Part shown: piece after piece, positions 34,944 to 44,863 of the stretch | Layout: every line of letters starts with the position of its first letter | Position numbering within the stretch: the stretch's first letter is position 1 | From: Thalassomonas sp. RHCl1 | GTDB taxonomy: Bacteria > Pseudomonadota > Gammaproteobacteria > Enterobacterales > Alteromonadaceae | NCBI RefSeq assembly: GCF_947387555.1 | Contig: NZ_CANDNZ010000001.1 | Span: forward strand, 682,001 to 746,000 | Length of the DNA stretch: 64,000 bases | Direction: 5' to 3' | Program-made: the position numbers and the translations under genes | Notes under the pieces: generated by a model | What the model saw: the letters and a program-made list of their open reading frames with translations, nothing else | Database searches by the model: none | Told to the model about the DNA's origin: nothing

Positions 34944-36242
34944 ATGAGATTATTAAAAACACCATTAAGCCGTGTCGCCTTATTTCTTAGTGCCGGTATC
35001 GGCGCCGCGACTTTGGCGATCGGCTCAGTATCGGCCGCGCCACTGGCGATCACCCATGCCAAGGTACATACCGTGACCGGGCAGGGAGTATTAACAGATG
35101 CCACCGTGATCATCGAAGACGGAAAAATTCTTGCTATCAATCCGCAGGCACTGCCGGCAGACCTTGCTGCCGACAGCATCATAGATGCCCGGGGGAAAAC
35201 ACTGACTCCTGGCTTTATCAACAGTTTTAACCAACTGGGCTTGGTAGAAGTTTCTGCCGTCGGGGAAAGCCAGGATAGCCGGGAGAAAAAAGCCGATATC
35301 ATCTTTGATCCCAGCCTGGCCTTTAATCCCAGATCCAGCCTGATCCCTTATAGCCGTAAAGGCGGCATTACCCGCAACCTGGTGGCTCCTGGCGGCGGTG
35401 AGAGTATTTTTAAAGGGCAGGCATTTGCCGTTGATTTGTCGGGGGAATTTGACAGCGTGCTCAAAAGCGGCCTCGGGGTTTATGTTGTCTTAGGGGGGAA
35501 ATCCAAGGGCTCAAGAGCATTTGATTTGCAAACCTTATGGCACAAGCTTGAAGACAGGCAAAAAGCCCTTGCAAAGCAAGAAGCTAAGAAAGATGATAAA
35601 TCGAAAAAAGATGATAATGGCGATAAAGAGCCAAAACGTGATGAACTCATCCTTGACGCCTTATTATCTGGTGAGCAACCCCTGTTCGTTAAGGCTGACC
35701 GCGCCAGTGATCTGCTGCAGTTAATCAAGTTAAAGCAGGCCTTTAAGCTTGATCTGGTACTGGTCGGCGCCGCCGATGCGGCGCTGGTGGCCAAGCAGTT
35801 GGCGGATGCTAAAGTGCCCGTGGTGATTAATGCCTTGCGTAATTTGCCGGAAAGTTTTGATGCCATGCATACTTCCCTGACCAGCCCGGCAAGGTTAGTG
35901 GCGGCAGGCGTTAAAGTGGTGTTAAATACTGGCGGCGATACCCATAACCTTTACCAGCTAAGGTTTACCGCCGGTAATGCCGTGGCGAATGGTTTATCAC
36001 CGGAGCAGGCACTGGCCAGTATTACTGCCAATGCTGCCGATGTTTTCCACCTTGATGCCGGGCGTATTGCCGTAGGGCAGGCGGCAGATCTCGTGCTTTG
36101 GAGCGGAGACCCGTTAGAGCTTAGCACCCGGGTAGAAAAAATGTGGATAGCGGGTGAGGAAGTTGACACCAACAGCCGTCAGGATGCGCTAAGAGAGCGT
36201 TATCTGAGTAAAAGTACAGCGCCAAAGGCTTATGTGAAATAA
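34944..36242 (+). CDS. Amidohydrolase-like periplasmic protein lacking HxH
   Basis: A 432-residue protein with a Sec signal (cleavage after SVSAAP) and the amidohydrolase frame (DARGKTLTPGFINSFNQLG; GRIAVGQAADLVLWSGDPLE). Where the first metal-ligand pair HxH should be it reads NSFNQ, so the metal site is incomplete. A charged Lys/Asp-rich insertion lies at about 200-230. It may be a non-catalytic partner of the upstream amidohydrolase, or use another metal arrangement. Such tandem pairs occur in relatives, by my recollection. Confidence 0.8.
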   Translation: MRLLKTPLSRVALFLSAGIGAATLAIGSVSAAPLAITHAKVHTVTGQGVLTDATVIIEDGKILAINPQALPADLAADSIIDARGKTLTPGFINSFNQLGLVEVSAVGESQDSREKKADIIFDPSLAFNPRSSLIPYSRKGGITRNLVAPGGGESIFKGQAFAVDLSGEFDSVLKSGLGVYVVLGGKSKGSRAFDLQTLWHKLEDRQKALAKQEAKKDDKSKKDDNGDKEPKRDELILDALLSGEQPLFVKADRASDLLQLIKLKQAFKLDLVLVGAADAALVAKQLADAKVPVVINALRNLPESFDAMHTSLTSPARLVAAGVKVVLNTGGDTHNLYQLRFTAGNAVANGLSPEQALASITANAADVFHLDAGRIAVGQAADLVLWSGDPLELSTRVEKMWIAGEEVDTNSRQDALRERYLSKSTAPKAYVK

Positions 36243-36350
36243 GTTTTTGTTCAAGGAGGATTGCGGCGGGTAAAGGCATTTTCCGCCTCAGCTCCTCTTT
36301 AGCCTTTTCGTTAGTTCTTTGTTAGCTCTTTGTTGGTAAGGGCAATAATA

Positions 36351-36377
36351 AGCCACGGATAAACGTGGCTTTTTTTT
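36351..36377 (+). terminator. Rho-independent terminator
   Basis: AGCCACG and CGTGGCT pair around GATAAA, with an eight-T run. The approximately 310-bp gap that contains it shows only this and the promoter region of the next gene. Confidence 0.9.
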
Positions 36378-36552
36378 ACTAATTAAGTGCATAATGCCAG
36401 AACAGGAATATAATTTGATGTTGTTAGGCATAGCCGTCACGTTAATGCCTGACAACCCCGCTTGCATATTAATGTAGAACTTAGAAAATCATCTTATTTA
36501 TACTAGCTGTATTGCTTGTTGTAATAGCATTATTTGAAATACGGAGTACAAA

Positions 36553-37422
36553 ATGTCCAGCTCTATCCTGTTTGCCAACCAATTTGGCCAGGTTGATAAA
36601 ACCACTTTCGGTGAGGCGATACGTGGTTTGTTGATAAAACATCAGTATTGTCATGCCCGGATCAGCCTGTATGGCGGACAGGTATTGACCTGGAAACCCG
36701 AGGAGCATCAGGCGGTTTTATGGTTAAGCGAAGAGAGTGCGTTTTCTCCCGGCAAGGCGATCCGCGGCGGCATTCCTTTGTGCTGGCCCTGGTTTGGCCC
36801 TTATAAAGATGGCGGTAATCATGGCTTTGCCAGGCAGCAGATATGGCAGCTGGACAGTATCGATGTCAATAAAGATGCGGTGACGGTTGTTCTCAGCTGG
36901 CATGGTGAAAAGGTACATCCCCTATGGCCGGCGGCATGTGAACTTCGCCAGGAGCTGGTATTAGGCAAAGAGTTTAAGCAAACCTTATATATGAAAAATG
37001 CCGGGGATGCCGAGCTTGAATATAGCGGCGCCCTGCATAGCTACTTTTGTGTCAGCGCTCCGGAAAATGTCGATATCAAAGCATTAAACTCGGCTAAGTT
37101 CGATGATAAGTTAACCGGGGAAAAGGGACAAACGGCAATACTGGCGCATTGTCGGGGACCGCTGGACAGGGTGTATCATTATGACAAAGCGGTGCAGCTT
37201 GTTGATCATCACTGGCAACGCACCATAGAGATCTTGCCGGAAAATACCCGGCAATGGGTCGTCTGGAATCCGGGCACCGCCACGGCGGAAAAAATGCCGG
37301 ATGTTCATCAAGGCGGTGAACATGAGTTTGTTTGCCTTGAAGCGGCCAACAGCCAATGGCAAAAGCTGCCGCCGGGACGTTGGGTGACTATGGGGCAAAC
37401 CATCAGGGTTACCGGGCACTAA
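36553..37422 (+). CDS. D-hexose-6-phosphate mutarotase (YeaD family)
   Basis: A 289-residue aldose-1-epimerase-fold protein with GGIPLCWPWFGP, GFARQQIW and HSYFCVSAPENV, characteristic of YeaD-type glucose-6-phosphate 1-epimerases. These interconvert alpha and beta anomers of hexose 6-phosphates in the cytoplasm. The stop overlaps the stop of the convergent diguanylate cyclase by 4 bp. Confidence 0.9.
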   Translation: MSSSILFANQFGQVDKTTFGEAIRGLLIKHQYCHARISLYGGQVLTWKPEEHQAVLWLSEESAFSPGKAIRGGIPLCWPWFGPYKDGGNHGFARQQIWQLDSIDVNKDAVTVVLSWHGEKVHPLWPAACELRQELVLGKEFKQTLYMKNAGDAELEYSGALHSYFCVSAPENVDIKALNSAKFDDKLTGEKGQTAILAHCRGPLDRVYHYDKAVQLVDHHWQRTIEILPENTRQWVVWNPGTATAEKMPDVHQGGEHEFVCLEAANSQWQKLPPGRWVTMGQTIRVTGH

Positions 37423-38864
37423 GCCTGATTGGGCTCAGTGTATACCTGTACCTGGTTTCTGCCATTGAGTTTAGCCTGGTACAGGGCTTTATCGGCTTTG
37501 TCTATTTGCGCCTGTAAATTACTTTTTGTTAACGGGCCTTGAACCAGGCCAAAACTGACACTGGTAAAAAAGCCGCTTGTTTCTCCCGGCGGATGAAATT
37601 CGTGCTTGGCGATATCCTCCCGGATGCGCTCGATGATCCTTTTGGCCAGGTCGGCGTCGGCCTCCGGCAGGATAATAATAAATTCTTCACCGCCCCAGCG
37701 ACCGCTTAAATCGATTTTACGCAGGCTGGAGGTCAATTTTTTGCCGATAATCTTCAATACCTCGTCACCGGCATTGTGGCCGTATTTATCGTTAACTTCT
37801 TTGAAAAGGTCAACATCTGCGATTATGATGCTGGCATTATCGTGTGCCCTGGCAAGTTGCTGGTACTGCCTGTGGATATAGCTGCGGTTGGGGAGCTGGG
37901 TTAAAAAATCGATTTGTGAGTCTTTCACTAAACTGGATTTGAAATAACTGATGGCGGCAGTAAAGGCAAAATAGAGCACACCGGATACCAGCACAAAGAC
38001 GATCAACTTGCTGAAAAAGAGTTGCCAGTATTCCGTTTGTTTCGATGCCGGCGGTGCGACAATAAACAAACGCCAGTTAAGCTCCCTGATCGGCATTTGT
38101 GAAACGATCAGTTCATTGTTGCCCGTGGTCACAACCGGCGTGTTTTTTCCTTGTGCCCTGTTGTCGATAAAGCTTTGGTACCAGGGGAAAGCATTGATAT
38201 TAACCAGTTCATTTTTTCTGTGGTGGCTTTCTGTTTTCATGATGCGGTTAGAGGACAGGGTAATAATATCCTGGGCATCGACAAAAAATAATTCAAAACC
38301 AAACCTTTGCTGAAATTGACGAAACTTTTTGGCAAAGTAATTCAGATCGATGGCCACGCCGATAAAGCCGAGAAATTCTTGTTTATTATTGAATATTTTA
38401 ACGTCGAAGTATAAATGGGGATCGGCGGCATTGCCGATATCGGTATATTGATCCTGATCGAGTTTTTTCAGGCGATGGAACCATTCGGCTTTCTCGCTGT
38501 TAAGCTCGGTACGTTTATTGTTAGAGTCTATCATCAGGTTGTGTTTTTCGATGGCAATAAAACTGACCATTTGATATTGCTTAGCCACTTCCTGCAAATA
38601 TGTGAGTATGGTTTGCGGGTTGATCTTTTCCTGTTCAATGTAATTGATGACAAAGGGGTCTTTGGCCATATATTGCGAGATAGACAGCGGGCTGATCACT
38701 TCACTGGTGATCAGGGAAAACAAGGGGATAATGGCTTCTTGCTGGCGTTTATTGTGGATGGCAAAGAATTCTTTGAAGGTAAAATATGAGGTGGCCACGA
38801 CCGTGATGATGATAAAAAAGAACAGTGCGGTAATAACATGATCAAACTTATGGATTAGATTCAT
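37419..38864 (-). CDS. dCACHE-like diguanylate cyclase
   Basis: A 481-residue membrane protein: first membrane helix (about 10-32), a periplasmic double-Cache-like domain (about 40-275; FIGVAIDLNYFAKKFRQFQ), second helix (about 283-303), then a GGDEF domain with the active motif GGEEF at 391-395 (SGRWGGEEFIIILPE). An RxxD inhibitory site is not evident. It makes c-di-GMP in response to a periplasmic ligand that is unknown. The start is ATG with no alternatives nearby. Confidence 0.92.
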   Translation of the reverse strand: MNLIHKFDHVITALFFFIIITVVATSYFTFKEFFAIHNKRQQEAIIPLFSLITSEVISPLSISQYMAKDPFVINYIEQEKINPQTILTYLQEVAKQYQMVSFIAIEKHNLMIDSNNKRTELNSEKAEWFHRLKKLDQDQYTDIGNAADPHLYFDVKIFNNKQEFLGFIGVAIDLNYFAKKFRQFQQRFGFELFFVDAQDIITLSSNRIMKTESHHRKNELVNINAFPWYQSFIDNRAQGKNTPVVTTGNNELIVSQMPIRELNWRLFIVAPPASKQTEYWQLFFSKLIVFVLVSGVLYFAFTAAISYFKSSLVKDSQIDFLTQLPNRSYIHRQYQQLARAHDNASIIIADVDLFKEVNDKYGHNAGDEVLKIIGKKLTSSLRKIDLSGRWGGEEFIIILPEADADLAKRIIERIREDIAKHEFHPPGETSGFFTSVSFGLVQGPLTKSNLQAQIDKADKALYQAKLNGRNQVQVYTEPNQA

Positions 38865-38994
38865 CGCAGTAATATACTTCTTACAACATCTTAACTTTAA
38901 TCTGCTTTATGAGCGTCCTTTTTCAATAGCGGCCAATAACTCTCTGTTCGTTCAGTGTACAACATTTTTGCCGTTAACATTAAAAGTCATCAGG

Positions 38995-39017
38995 AAAAGC
39001 CCTGTTGCAGGCTTTTT
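38995..39017. terminator. Bidirectional terminator overlapping the mutH stop
   Basis: AAAAGC-c-CTG and CAG-GCTTTTT pair around TTG. On the minus strand it follows mutH, and on the plus strand it also has T's. Confidence 0.55.
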
Positions 39018-39684
39018 AACCGACACGCAAATGTTTGTGTAATAACATTTGGGTAAAGGCAATTTTCAGGTAGAAACCCCGGGGCAAGGTTTTAAAAGGT
39101 TTGCCATTTTTGTCAAATGCCTGGGTTCTGGCCCTGCTGTTGGCGGCTTTGGGCCTAAGCTGTAATACCTGCCCGTGTTTGCCGCTGATTTGCTCGACCC
39201 GGCCCAGCACTATCATGTCGGTCAGCTCCTGCCAGTCCATGGCCATTAAGTTTTCTTCTTCAGGAGAAGGGGACCAGATAAAGGGAGTGCCGACGATGCG
39301 ATCGACAATGGCGATGCTTCTTTCGGAGACCACAGGCACCCATAATACCCGGGACATTTTTTTTCTGACATGGCTGTTTTCCCAGGTCGCCCCCACCAGG
39401 CCGGTTAACGGTGCGACACAAACAAAGGTGGTTTCCAGCGGTTTGCCGTTTCTGTCAATCGGCAGGGATTTTAATTCTATGCCCAGCCCGGGAAAGTCTG
39501 GCTCAGGGCGGGAGCCGGCACTGGCGCCTAAGACATGTTCGAGCAACAGACCTATCCAGCCTTTTTCTTTATTAAGACTCGTGGGTACGGCAATATTGGC
39601 CTGGCGGGCGATTTCGGCTAAACTAAGACCTGCCAACATTTGTGCCCGTTGCAGTAATTCAGTTTCTGATGAGGGAATGTTAAT
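39016..39684 (-). CDS. mutH: Mismatch repair endonuclease MutH, start probably ATT
   Basis: The first ATG (39639) gives 207 residues, but similarity to E. coli MutH clearly continues upstream: codons 39676-39640 read [13 protein letters not shown] just before [10 protein letters not shown], matching PPETEEQLLAQAQ of E. coli. No ATG, GTG or TTG is available between there and a stop, so an ATT at 39684 is proposed. Conserved elements: DKGWIG-like segment, [10 protein letters not shown] (Glu and Lys catalytic), [12 protein letters not shown] and LPRGFYLK. MutH nicks the unmethylated GATC strand for repair. It is divergent from rppH. Confidence 0.9.
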   Translation of the reverse strand: MNIPSSETELLQRAQMLAGLSLAEIARQANIAVPTSLNKEKGWIGLLLEHVLGASAGSRPEPDFPGLGIELKSLPIDRNGKPLETTFVCVAPLTGLVGATWENSHVRKKMSRVLWVPVVSERSIAIVDRIVGTPFIWSPSPEEENLMAMDWQELTDMIVLGRVEQISGKHGQVLQLRPKAANSRARTQAFDKNGKPFKTLPRGFYLKIAFTQMLLHKHLRVG

Positions 39685-39698
39685 ATTGATAATGAAAA

Positions 39699-39704
39699 AT
39701 TATA
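39699..39704 (-). promoter_or_regulatory. Predicted -10 box of mutH
   Basis: TATAAT on the minus strand, 15 bp before the proposed ATT start. Transcription would begin only a few bases before the start, so the message may be nearly leaderless. Confidence 0.45.
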
Positions 39705-39834
39705 TCGGAATTTTGTAATATTATTGCCATCAGAGAGTTAACAGGCAAGAGAAATAATAAAAGTATTTATTTGCTAGCTAAGCAAGATTATGGAAGAATC
39801 AGTTCATCTAAATAAAAAGTTGTCAGGAGTTCCT

Positions 39835-40341
39835 GTGATAGATGCCGAAGGCTATCGCGCCAATGTCGGCATAGTAATAATAAATGACAGGGGACAGGTA
39901 TTTTGGGCAAGACGTTTTGGACAACATTCATGGCAATTTCCGCAGGGCGGGGTTGATGAAGGTGAAACCGCAGAACAAACACTTTTTCGTGAGTTACATG
40001 AAGAAGTCGGGTTAAAACCGGAACATGTCAAGATAGTTGCATCAAGCAAGCATTGGCTAAGATATAAATTACCGAAACGTTTCATCAGACATGATAGTAA
40101 ACCTGTTTGTATCGGACAAAAGCAGAAGTGGTTTTTACTCAAGCTAACCAGTGAAGAATCCGCTGTTGATCTGTTGCACTCGGCCCATCCCGAATTTGAC
40201 GACTGGCGATGGGTGAGTTACTGGTATCCGGTACGCCAGGTGGTGTCATTTAAGCGAGATGTTTACCGGAAAGTGATGAAAGAGTTTGCACCCGTAGGTC
40301 TACCGTTTAACCGCCAGGAGCGGCGCAAACGCAGGGCCTGA
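39835..40341 (+). CDS. rppH: RNA pyrophosphohydrolase
   Basis: A 168-residue Nudix enzyme. The Nudix box is [23 protein letters not shown] in outline (G, then E, then RELHEEVG). RppH removes the 5' pyrophosphate of mRNA to start RNase E decay. The GTG at 39835 is chosen because AGGAG is correctly spaced and the protein then begins VIDAEGYR like the E. coli enzyme (MIDDDGYR). The ATG at 39790 would add 15 residues without homology. The last 15 codons are part of a tandem duplication that continues downstream. Confidence 0.95.
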   Translation: MIDAEGYRANVGIVIINDRGQVFWARRFGQHSWQFPQGGVDEGETAEQTLFRELHEEVGLKPEHVKIVASSKHWLRYKLPKRFIRHDSKPVCIGQKQKWFLLKLTSEESAVDLLHSAHPEFDDWRWVSYWYPVRQVVSFKRDVYRKVMKEFAPVGLPFNRQERRKRRA

Positions 40342-40570
40342 TTGTTACTATGCAGTTTATGTTAATGAATTAATAAGATAAGCATTAGCAGCTCTGCCAT
40401 AGAGGTCTACCGTTTAGCCGCCAGGAGCGGCGCAAACGCAGGGCCTGATTGTTACTATGCAGTTTATGCTAATGAGCTAATAAGATAAGCATTAGCAGCT
40501 CTGCCATAGAGGTCTGCCGTTTAACCGCCTGAAGAGGCGAAAGCGTAGGGCCTGATTATTACTATGCTTC
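40296..40570. repeat. 107-bp tandem repeat including the rppH 3' end
   Basis: Two full units (40296-40402 and 40403-40509) and a partial third (40510 to about 40570) repeat with a period of exactly 107 bp. Unit 1 begins in rppH (AGGTCTACCGTTTAACC) and includes its stop codon. Units 1 and 2 differ at only a few positions; unit 3 has more changes. The copied coding ends beyond unit 1 have no start codon and are not genes. Confidence 0.9.
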
Positions 40571-40735
40571 TTTAGTTGATTTATCCGTATTATGGCTTGC
40601 TTTCGGGCAAGCTGTTTATTAAGGCATCAGGGAGAGATGTTACTCGAATTTTAGCTTTGACTATTAAAATAATTCATCTTTGATAGTTCCTGTTTATCAA
40701 TATTTTTTATAGTTAGTTTTGTAATAGGAAATTGC
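40342..40735. other. Intergenic region between rppH and ptsP
   Basis: Besides the tandem repeat, about 165 bp precede ptsP. There is no ORF of merit. A promoter for ptsP is likely near 40660-40720, which is AT-rich, but no clear box stands out. Confidence 0.4.
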
Positions 40736-43009
40736 ATGTTAACAACACTACGTCGTATTGTGCTGGAATTTAGTCAGGATCCTAAGCTGCAAAGTGCGCT
40801 CTTGCGTATGGTAAGCCAGGTTAAAAAAGCCATGAACACGGATTGTTGTTCGGTTTATCTGGCCGACTATGAAAAACAAAACTTTATTCTGATGGCGTCT
40901 GACGGTCTGGCCGAAGACTCTTTAGGCCACACCACCATAGGGTTTTCCGAAGGCCTGGTCGGCCTGGTCGGTCAGCGGGAAGAGCCGCTTAATATCGCCA
41001 ACGCCAAATATCACCCCCACTTTAAACATATCCCGGAAGTGCGCGAAGAGGAATTAAATGCCTTTCTCGGTACGCCGATCATTCACCGCCGCAAGGTGCT
41101 GGGGATTTTGATCATCCAGCAAAAAGAGTCGCGTAACTTTACCGAGAATGAAGAAGCCTTTTTAGTGACGCTATCCGCCCAGCTTGCCATGGTGCTGGTG
41201 AATGCCGAAGCCCGGGGTATCCTGGGCCAGAATCAGGATAACGGCAAATGGCTCAAGCAGCTCACCGGGGTACCGGGAGCGCCCGGGGTTGCCATGGGCA
41301 ATATTATCGTCAGTCAGCCTAAGGCGGATCTCGATTCGGTGTCGCTGCAGAAAGTTTATGCCAGCGCCGAGCAGTTAAAACGTTATAACGAGGCGGTTGC
41401 CAGAACCCGTATTGATTTTGCCGATATGAGTGTCAAACTCGGTGATGTGATCACCGATGCCAGTTTAGATATTTTTGAGGTTTATAAGCAATTACTCGAT
41501 ACCGCCAACTTAGGTAAAGATGTTACCTCTAAAATCAACAGTGGCTGGAGTGCTGAAAGTGCCCTCAAGTTGGTGATTGACAGCTACATCGTCAAATTTG
41601 AAAGTATTGAAGATGCCTATCTGAGGGAGCGGGCCAGCGATATCCGTGATTTAGGCAACCGGGTGTTGTTTAATTTACAACAGCAGACCGGGGTGGATGA
41701 ATCTCTGCCGGATGAGTTTATCCTGGCCGCCCAGGATGTCACCGCTTCTATGCTGGCGGAATACCAGCACCTGGGTCTTAAGGGCATTATTTCCCTGTCC
41801 GGCTCCAATAACTCTCATGCCGCGATACTTTCCCGGGCGCTGGGACTGCCGGCGATTATGGGGGTTGAGTCGGTCCCGTTAGCGCAATTGCATCAGCAAC
41901 TGGCAATTGTTGATGGCTACAGCGGTGATTTATTTATCGCCCCGGATGAGACCTTAAAGCGGGAATACCAGCACCTGATCGCCGAAGAAGATGCGTTAAC
42001 GGTGAAGGTGCAGCAAGTGGTCGATTTGCCGGCCATCACCCAAGACGGCAAGGCGATTGAATTATTGCTTAATGCCGGGCTGAGCACGGGATTTGAGCAC
42101 TCCCTGCATTCGGGGGCGGTGGGCATAGGGTTATACCGCACCGAAATTCCTTTTATGAACCGCAGTTGTTTTCCTTCGGAGCAGGAACAAACCTTGTGGT
42201 ACAAGCATGTGTTGTCGGCTTTTCCCAAGCAAACCGTGACCATGAGAACGTTGGATGTCGGCGGCGATAAATCTTTACCTTATTTCCCGATTGTTGAAGA
42301 AAACCCGTTTTTAGGCTGGCGCGGCATACGTATCACCCTGGATCACCCGGAAATCTTTTTGCTGCAGGTGCGGGCGATGATTAAGGCGAATCACGGGCAA
42401 AATAACCTGGAAATTATGCTGCCGATGATTTCCAGCGTTTCTGAGGTTGATGATGCCATTCGTTTGATTAACCAGGCCTATTATGAGTTATCGTCTGAAC
42501 TGCCTGAGCATGAGGGCAAATTGCCGCGTCCGAGGATCGGCATTATGCTGGAAGTTCCCGGGGTGCTTTTCCAGCTCAAAGAGCTGGCCCGCAGGGTGGA
42601 CTTCTTTTCCGTCGGCAGTAATGATCTGACCCAGTATTTACTGGCGGTAGACAGGAACAATGCCCGAGTGGCCAGTTTATATGACGGCTATCATCCTGCG
42701 GTGCTGCGGGCATTAAAAACCATTGCCGATGAATCCGGCAAATACATGGTTCCCCTGAGTTTATGTGGTGAATTAGCCAGTGATCCGGCGGGGGCTATCT
42801 TGTTGCTGGCCATGGGTTATGACAAGTTAAGTATGAACCCCCATAATGTTGCCCGCATTAAATGGGTGATCCGCCATATCGATTTTCAGCGGGCCAAGGT
42901 GATACTGGCCCATGCCCTGTCTTTAGAGACGGCGAAACAAGTCCACGGCTATTTAAATGAACAGCTGGAGCAAGTCGGGCTTGGCGGCTTTGTCCGGGCC
43001 GGTATGTGA
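40736..43009 (+). CDS. ptsP: Phosphoenolpyruvate-protein phosphotransferase PtsP (EI-Ntr)
   Basis: A 757-residue protein: N-terminal GAF domain (about 1-160; DCCSVYLADYEKQNFILMASDGLA), then the EI N-terminal region with phospho-His361 in SNNSHAAILSRALGLPA, and the PEP-binding C-terminal domain (TMRTLDVGGDKSLPYF, GIMLEVPG, SVGSNDLTQYLLAVDRNN). It is the first enzyme of the nitrogen phosphotransferase system, passing phosphate to NPr and EIIA-Ntr. The rppH-ptsP order is conserved in relatives. The start has TAGGAA upstream. Confidence 0.97.
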   Translation: MLTTLRRIVLEFSQDPKLQSALLRMVSQVKKAMNTDCCSVYLADYEKQNFILMASDGLAEDSLGHTTIGFSEGLVGLVGQREEPLNIANAKYHPHFKHIPEVREEELNAFLGTPIIHRRKVLGILIIQQKESRNFTENEEAFLVTLSAQLAMVLVNAEARGILGQNQDNGKWLKQLTGVPGAPGVAMGNIIVSQPKADLDSVSLQKVYASAEQLKRYNEAVARTRIDFADMSVKLGDVITDASLDIFEVYKQLLDTANLGKDVTSKINSGWSAESALKLVIDSYIVKFESIEDAYLRERASDIRDLGNRVLFNLQQQTGVDESLPDEFILAAQDVTASMLAEYQHLGLKGIISLSGSNNSHAAILSRALGLPAIMGVESVPLAQLHQQLAIVDGYSGDLFIAPDETLKREYQHLIAEEDALTVKVQQVVDLPAITQDGKAIELLLNAGLSTGFEHSLHSGAVGIGLYRTEIPFMNRSCFPSEQEQTLWYKHVLSAFPKQTVTMRTLDVGGDKSLPYFPIVEENPFLGWRGIRITLDHPEIFLLQVRAMIKANHGQNNLEIMLPMISSVSEVDDAIRLINQAYYELSSELPEHEGKLPRPRIGIMLEVPGVLFQLKELARRVDFFSVGSNDLTQYLLAVDRNNARVASLYDGYHPAVLRALKTIADESGKYMVPLSLCGELASDPAGAILLLAMGYDKLSMNPHNVARIKWVIRHIDFQRAKVILAHALSLETAKQVHGYLNEQLEQVGLGGFVRAGM

Positions 43010-43066
43010 TTGCTGGTTTTACCTGTTTTTATTTTCTTTTTTCCTAATTAAGTTAAGTGCTTACTG

Positions 43067-43861
43067 ATGTTTGTGACGGTTTTTTTAAGCTGCTTGTGTA
43101 TCGGCGCCTTTGTCGGCTTTTTATCCGGTTTATTGGGCATAGGCGGCGGCCTGATCATAGTGCCTGCCCTGGTGTATTTGTTGCCTCAATTGGGGATTTC
43201 ACCGGCTGTGGTGATGCCGGTAGCCCTGGCGACGTCACTGGCATCGATAGTTGTGACTTCCTCCATGGCGATGCTGGTCCATCATAAAAATCACAATATT
43301 CCCTGGCCCCTGACCCGGCCCTTAATGGTGATGATGGCGCTGGGGGCGTTATCCGGGGCTTTTATTGCCGATATTTTGTCGGCGAAAACTTTGACGCAAA
43401 TATTCGCCCTGGCGGTGATTTCTCTGGCCTGTTATATGCTGTTTTCCCTCAAGTCCCCTAAAGTGACTTCAATGCCGGATATTAAGCTGGTGCAGTTGAT
43501 AGGTTTAGCTACCGGTATACTGTCCAGTTTAATGGGCATTGCCGGTGGGGCTATTTTAGTGCCGGTACTCAGCTATTTTGGCGTACACTTGCGCCATAGT
43601 ATCGGCATAGCGACTGCTTGCGGTGTTATGGTGGCGGTATTTGGCTCATTCGGTTATGTGGTTACCGGGCTGGACCGGCTTGATTTGCCCCCCTGGAGTT
43701 TAGGTTATATTTACCTGCCTGCACTGTTAGGCTTAGTGGCCACCTCATCTGTTTTTGCCCCTATGGGAGTCAAATATGCCGCTGGCTTGCCGCTGGCGAC
43801 CCTGAAAAAATCTTTTGCCTTGTTTCTTATGTTGGTGGCGGTAAAAATGCTCTGGCCCTAG
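43067..43861 (+). CDS. TauE/SafE-family membrane transporter
   Basis: A 264-residue protein with about eight membrane segments. The family signature is present twice: FLSGLLGIGGGLIIVPALV and LSSLMGIAGGAILVPVLSY. Members are proposed exporters of sulfite, sulfoacetate or similar organosulfur anions, but the substrate is not known. It follows ptsP by 57 bp and may be cotranscribed. Confidence 0.9.
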   Translation: MFVTVFLSCLCIGAFVGFLSGLLGIGGGLIIVPALVYLLPQLGISPAVVMPVALATSLASIVVTSSMAMLVHHKNHNIPWPLTRPLMVMMALGALSGAFIADILSAKTLTQIFALAVISLACYMLFSLKSPKVTSMPDIKLVQLIGLATGILSSLMGIAGGAILVPVLSYFGVHLRHSIGIATACGVMVAVFGSFGYVVTGLDRLDLPPWSLGYIYLPALLGLVATSSVFAPMGVKYAAGLPLATLKKSFALFLMLVAVKMLWP

Positions 43862-44041
43862 CTTAGTGTTGGCTTGATATTACCCCGGCATGAGCCCTTG
43901 ATATTCAATTAGTAATTTAACTGGAAATTAGGCATAATTTGCCGGCAATTATGTTTTGCTGTTTGCACCTGAATGAAGGTTAGGTTGACAGGCAAAATAA
44001 TTTTAAAAAGGCCTGATGGCTAACACCTCTATGGAAAAGAC

Positions 44042-44863
44042 ATGACCGAGAACTTTCTACAATTTCCCCAGATAGATCCCATTATTTTCAGTATCGGGCC
44101 CATAGCGCTACGCTGGTACGGAATGATGTATCTGATCGGCTTTCTTGCCGCTATTTTTATTGCCAATAAAGCCGCTGACAAGAGCAACGGTTTATGGACC
44201 CGGGAGCAGGTCAGCGATTTGCTGTTTTACGGCTTTCTGGGGGTGATTTTAGGAGGGCGCTTAGGTTATGTACTCTTTTACCAGTTCGACTATTTCCTGG
44301 CAGACCCTTTATACCTGGTAAAAATATGGCAGGGGGGCATGTCATTCCACGGCGGCTTGCTTGGGGTGATCGCAGCCATTTATCTTTTTGCCCGTAAAAC
44401 CAATAAATCCTTTTTATCCGTCGGCGATTTTGTCGCTCCCCTGGTGCCGATTGGCTTAGGTATGGGGCGCATAGGCAACTTTATCAATGCTGAGTTATGG
44501 GGACGGCAAACGGATGTTCCCTGGGCCATGGTATTTCCCACCGATGATTTGAAATTACCCCGTCATCCTTCCCAGCTTTATGAGTTTGCCCTTGAAGGGG
44601 TTGTGCTGTTCATTATTTTATATGTTATCACCCGCAAGCCCAGAACTGCGGGCCTTGCCTCGGGCGCTTTCCTGATAGGGTACGGGGTGTTTAGAATGAT
44701 AGTGGAATTATTCCGTGAGCCGGATGCCCATTTAGGTTTTTACTTCTCGTTTATTTCCATGGGACAAATATTAAGTTTACCTATGGTGATCGCCGGTATT
44801 GCCCTGATTTACTGGGGCTGGGTTCAACAGGCGAAATTAGCCATTAAGGGGCAAAAATCATGA
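44042..44863 (+). CDS. lgt: Prolipoprotein diacylglyceryl transferase
   Basis: A 273-residue inner-membrane enzyme with seven predicted helices. The hallmark motifs are FHGGLLGV and [16 protein letters not shown]. It attaches diacylglycerol to the lipobox Cys of prolipoproteins. Its stop overlaps the thyA start (ATGA), so they are translationally coupled. Confidence 0.97.
   Translation: MTENFLQFPQIDPIIFSIGPIALRWYGMMYLIGFLAAIFIANKAADKSNGLWTREQVSDLLFYGFLGVILGGRLGYVLFYQFDYFLADPLYLVKIWQGGMSFHGGLLGVIAAIYLFARKTNKSFLSVGDFVAPLVPIGLGMGRIGNFINAELWGRQTDVPWAMVFPTDDLKLPRHPSQLYEFALEGVVLFIILYVITRKPRTAGLASGAFLIGYGVFRMIVELFREPDAHLGFYFSFISMGQILSLPMVIAGIALIYWGWVQQAKLAIKGQKS

Noticed and set aside
40403-40570. 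Extra rppH-like coding ends
   Set aside because: They are copies of the last codons only, without start codons, so they are repeats and not genes.
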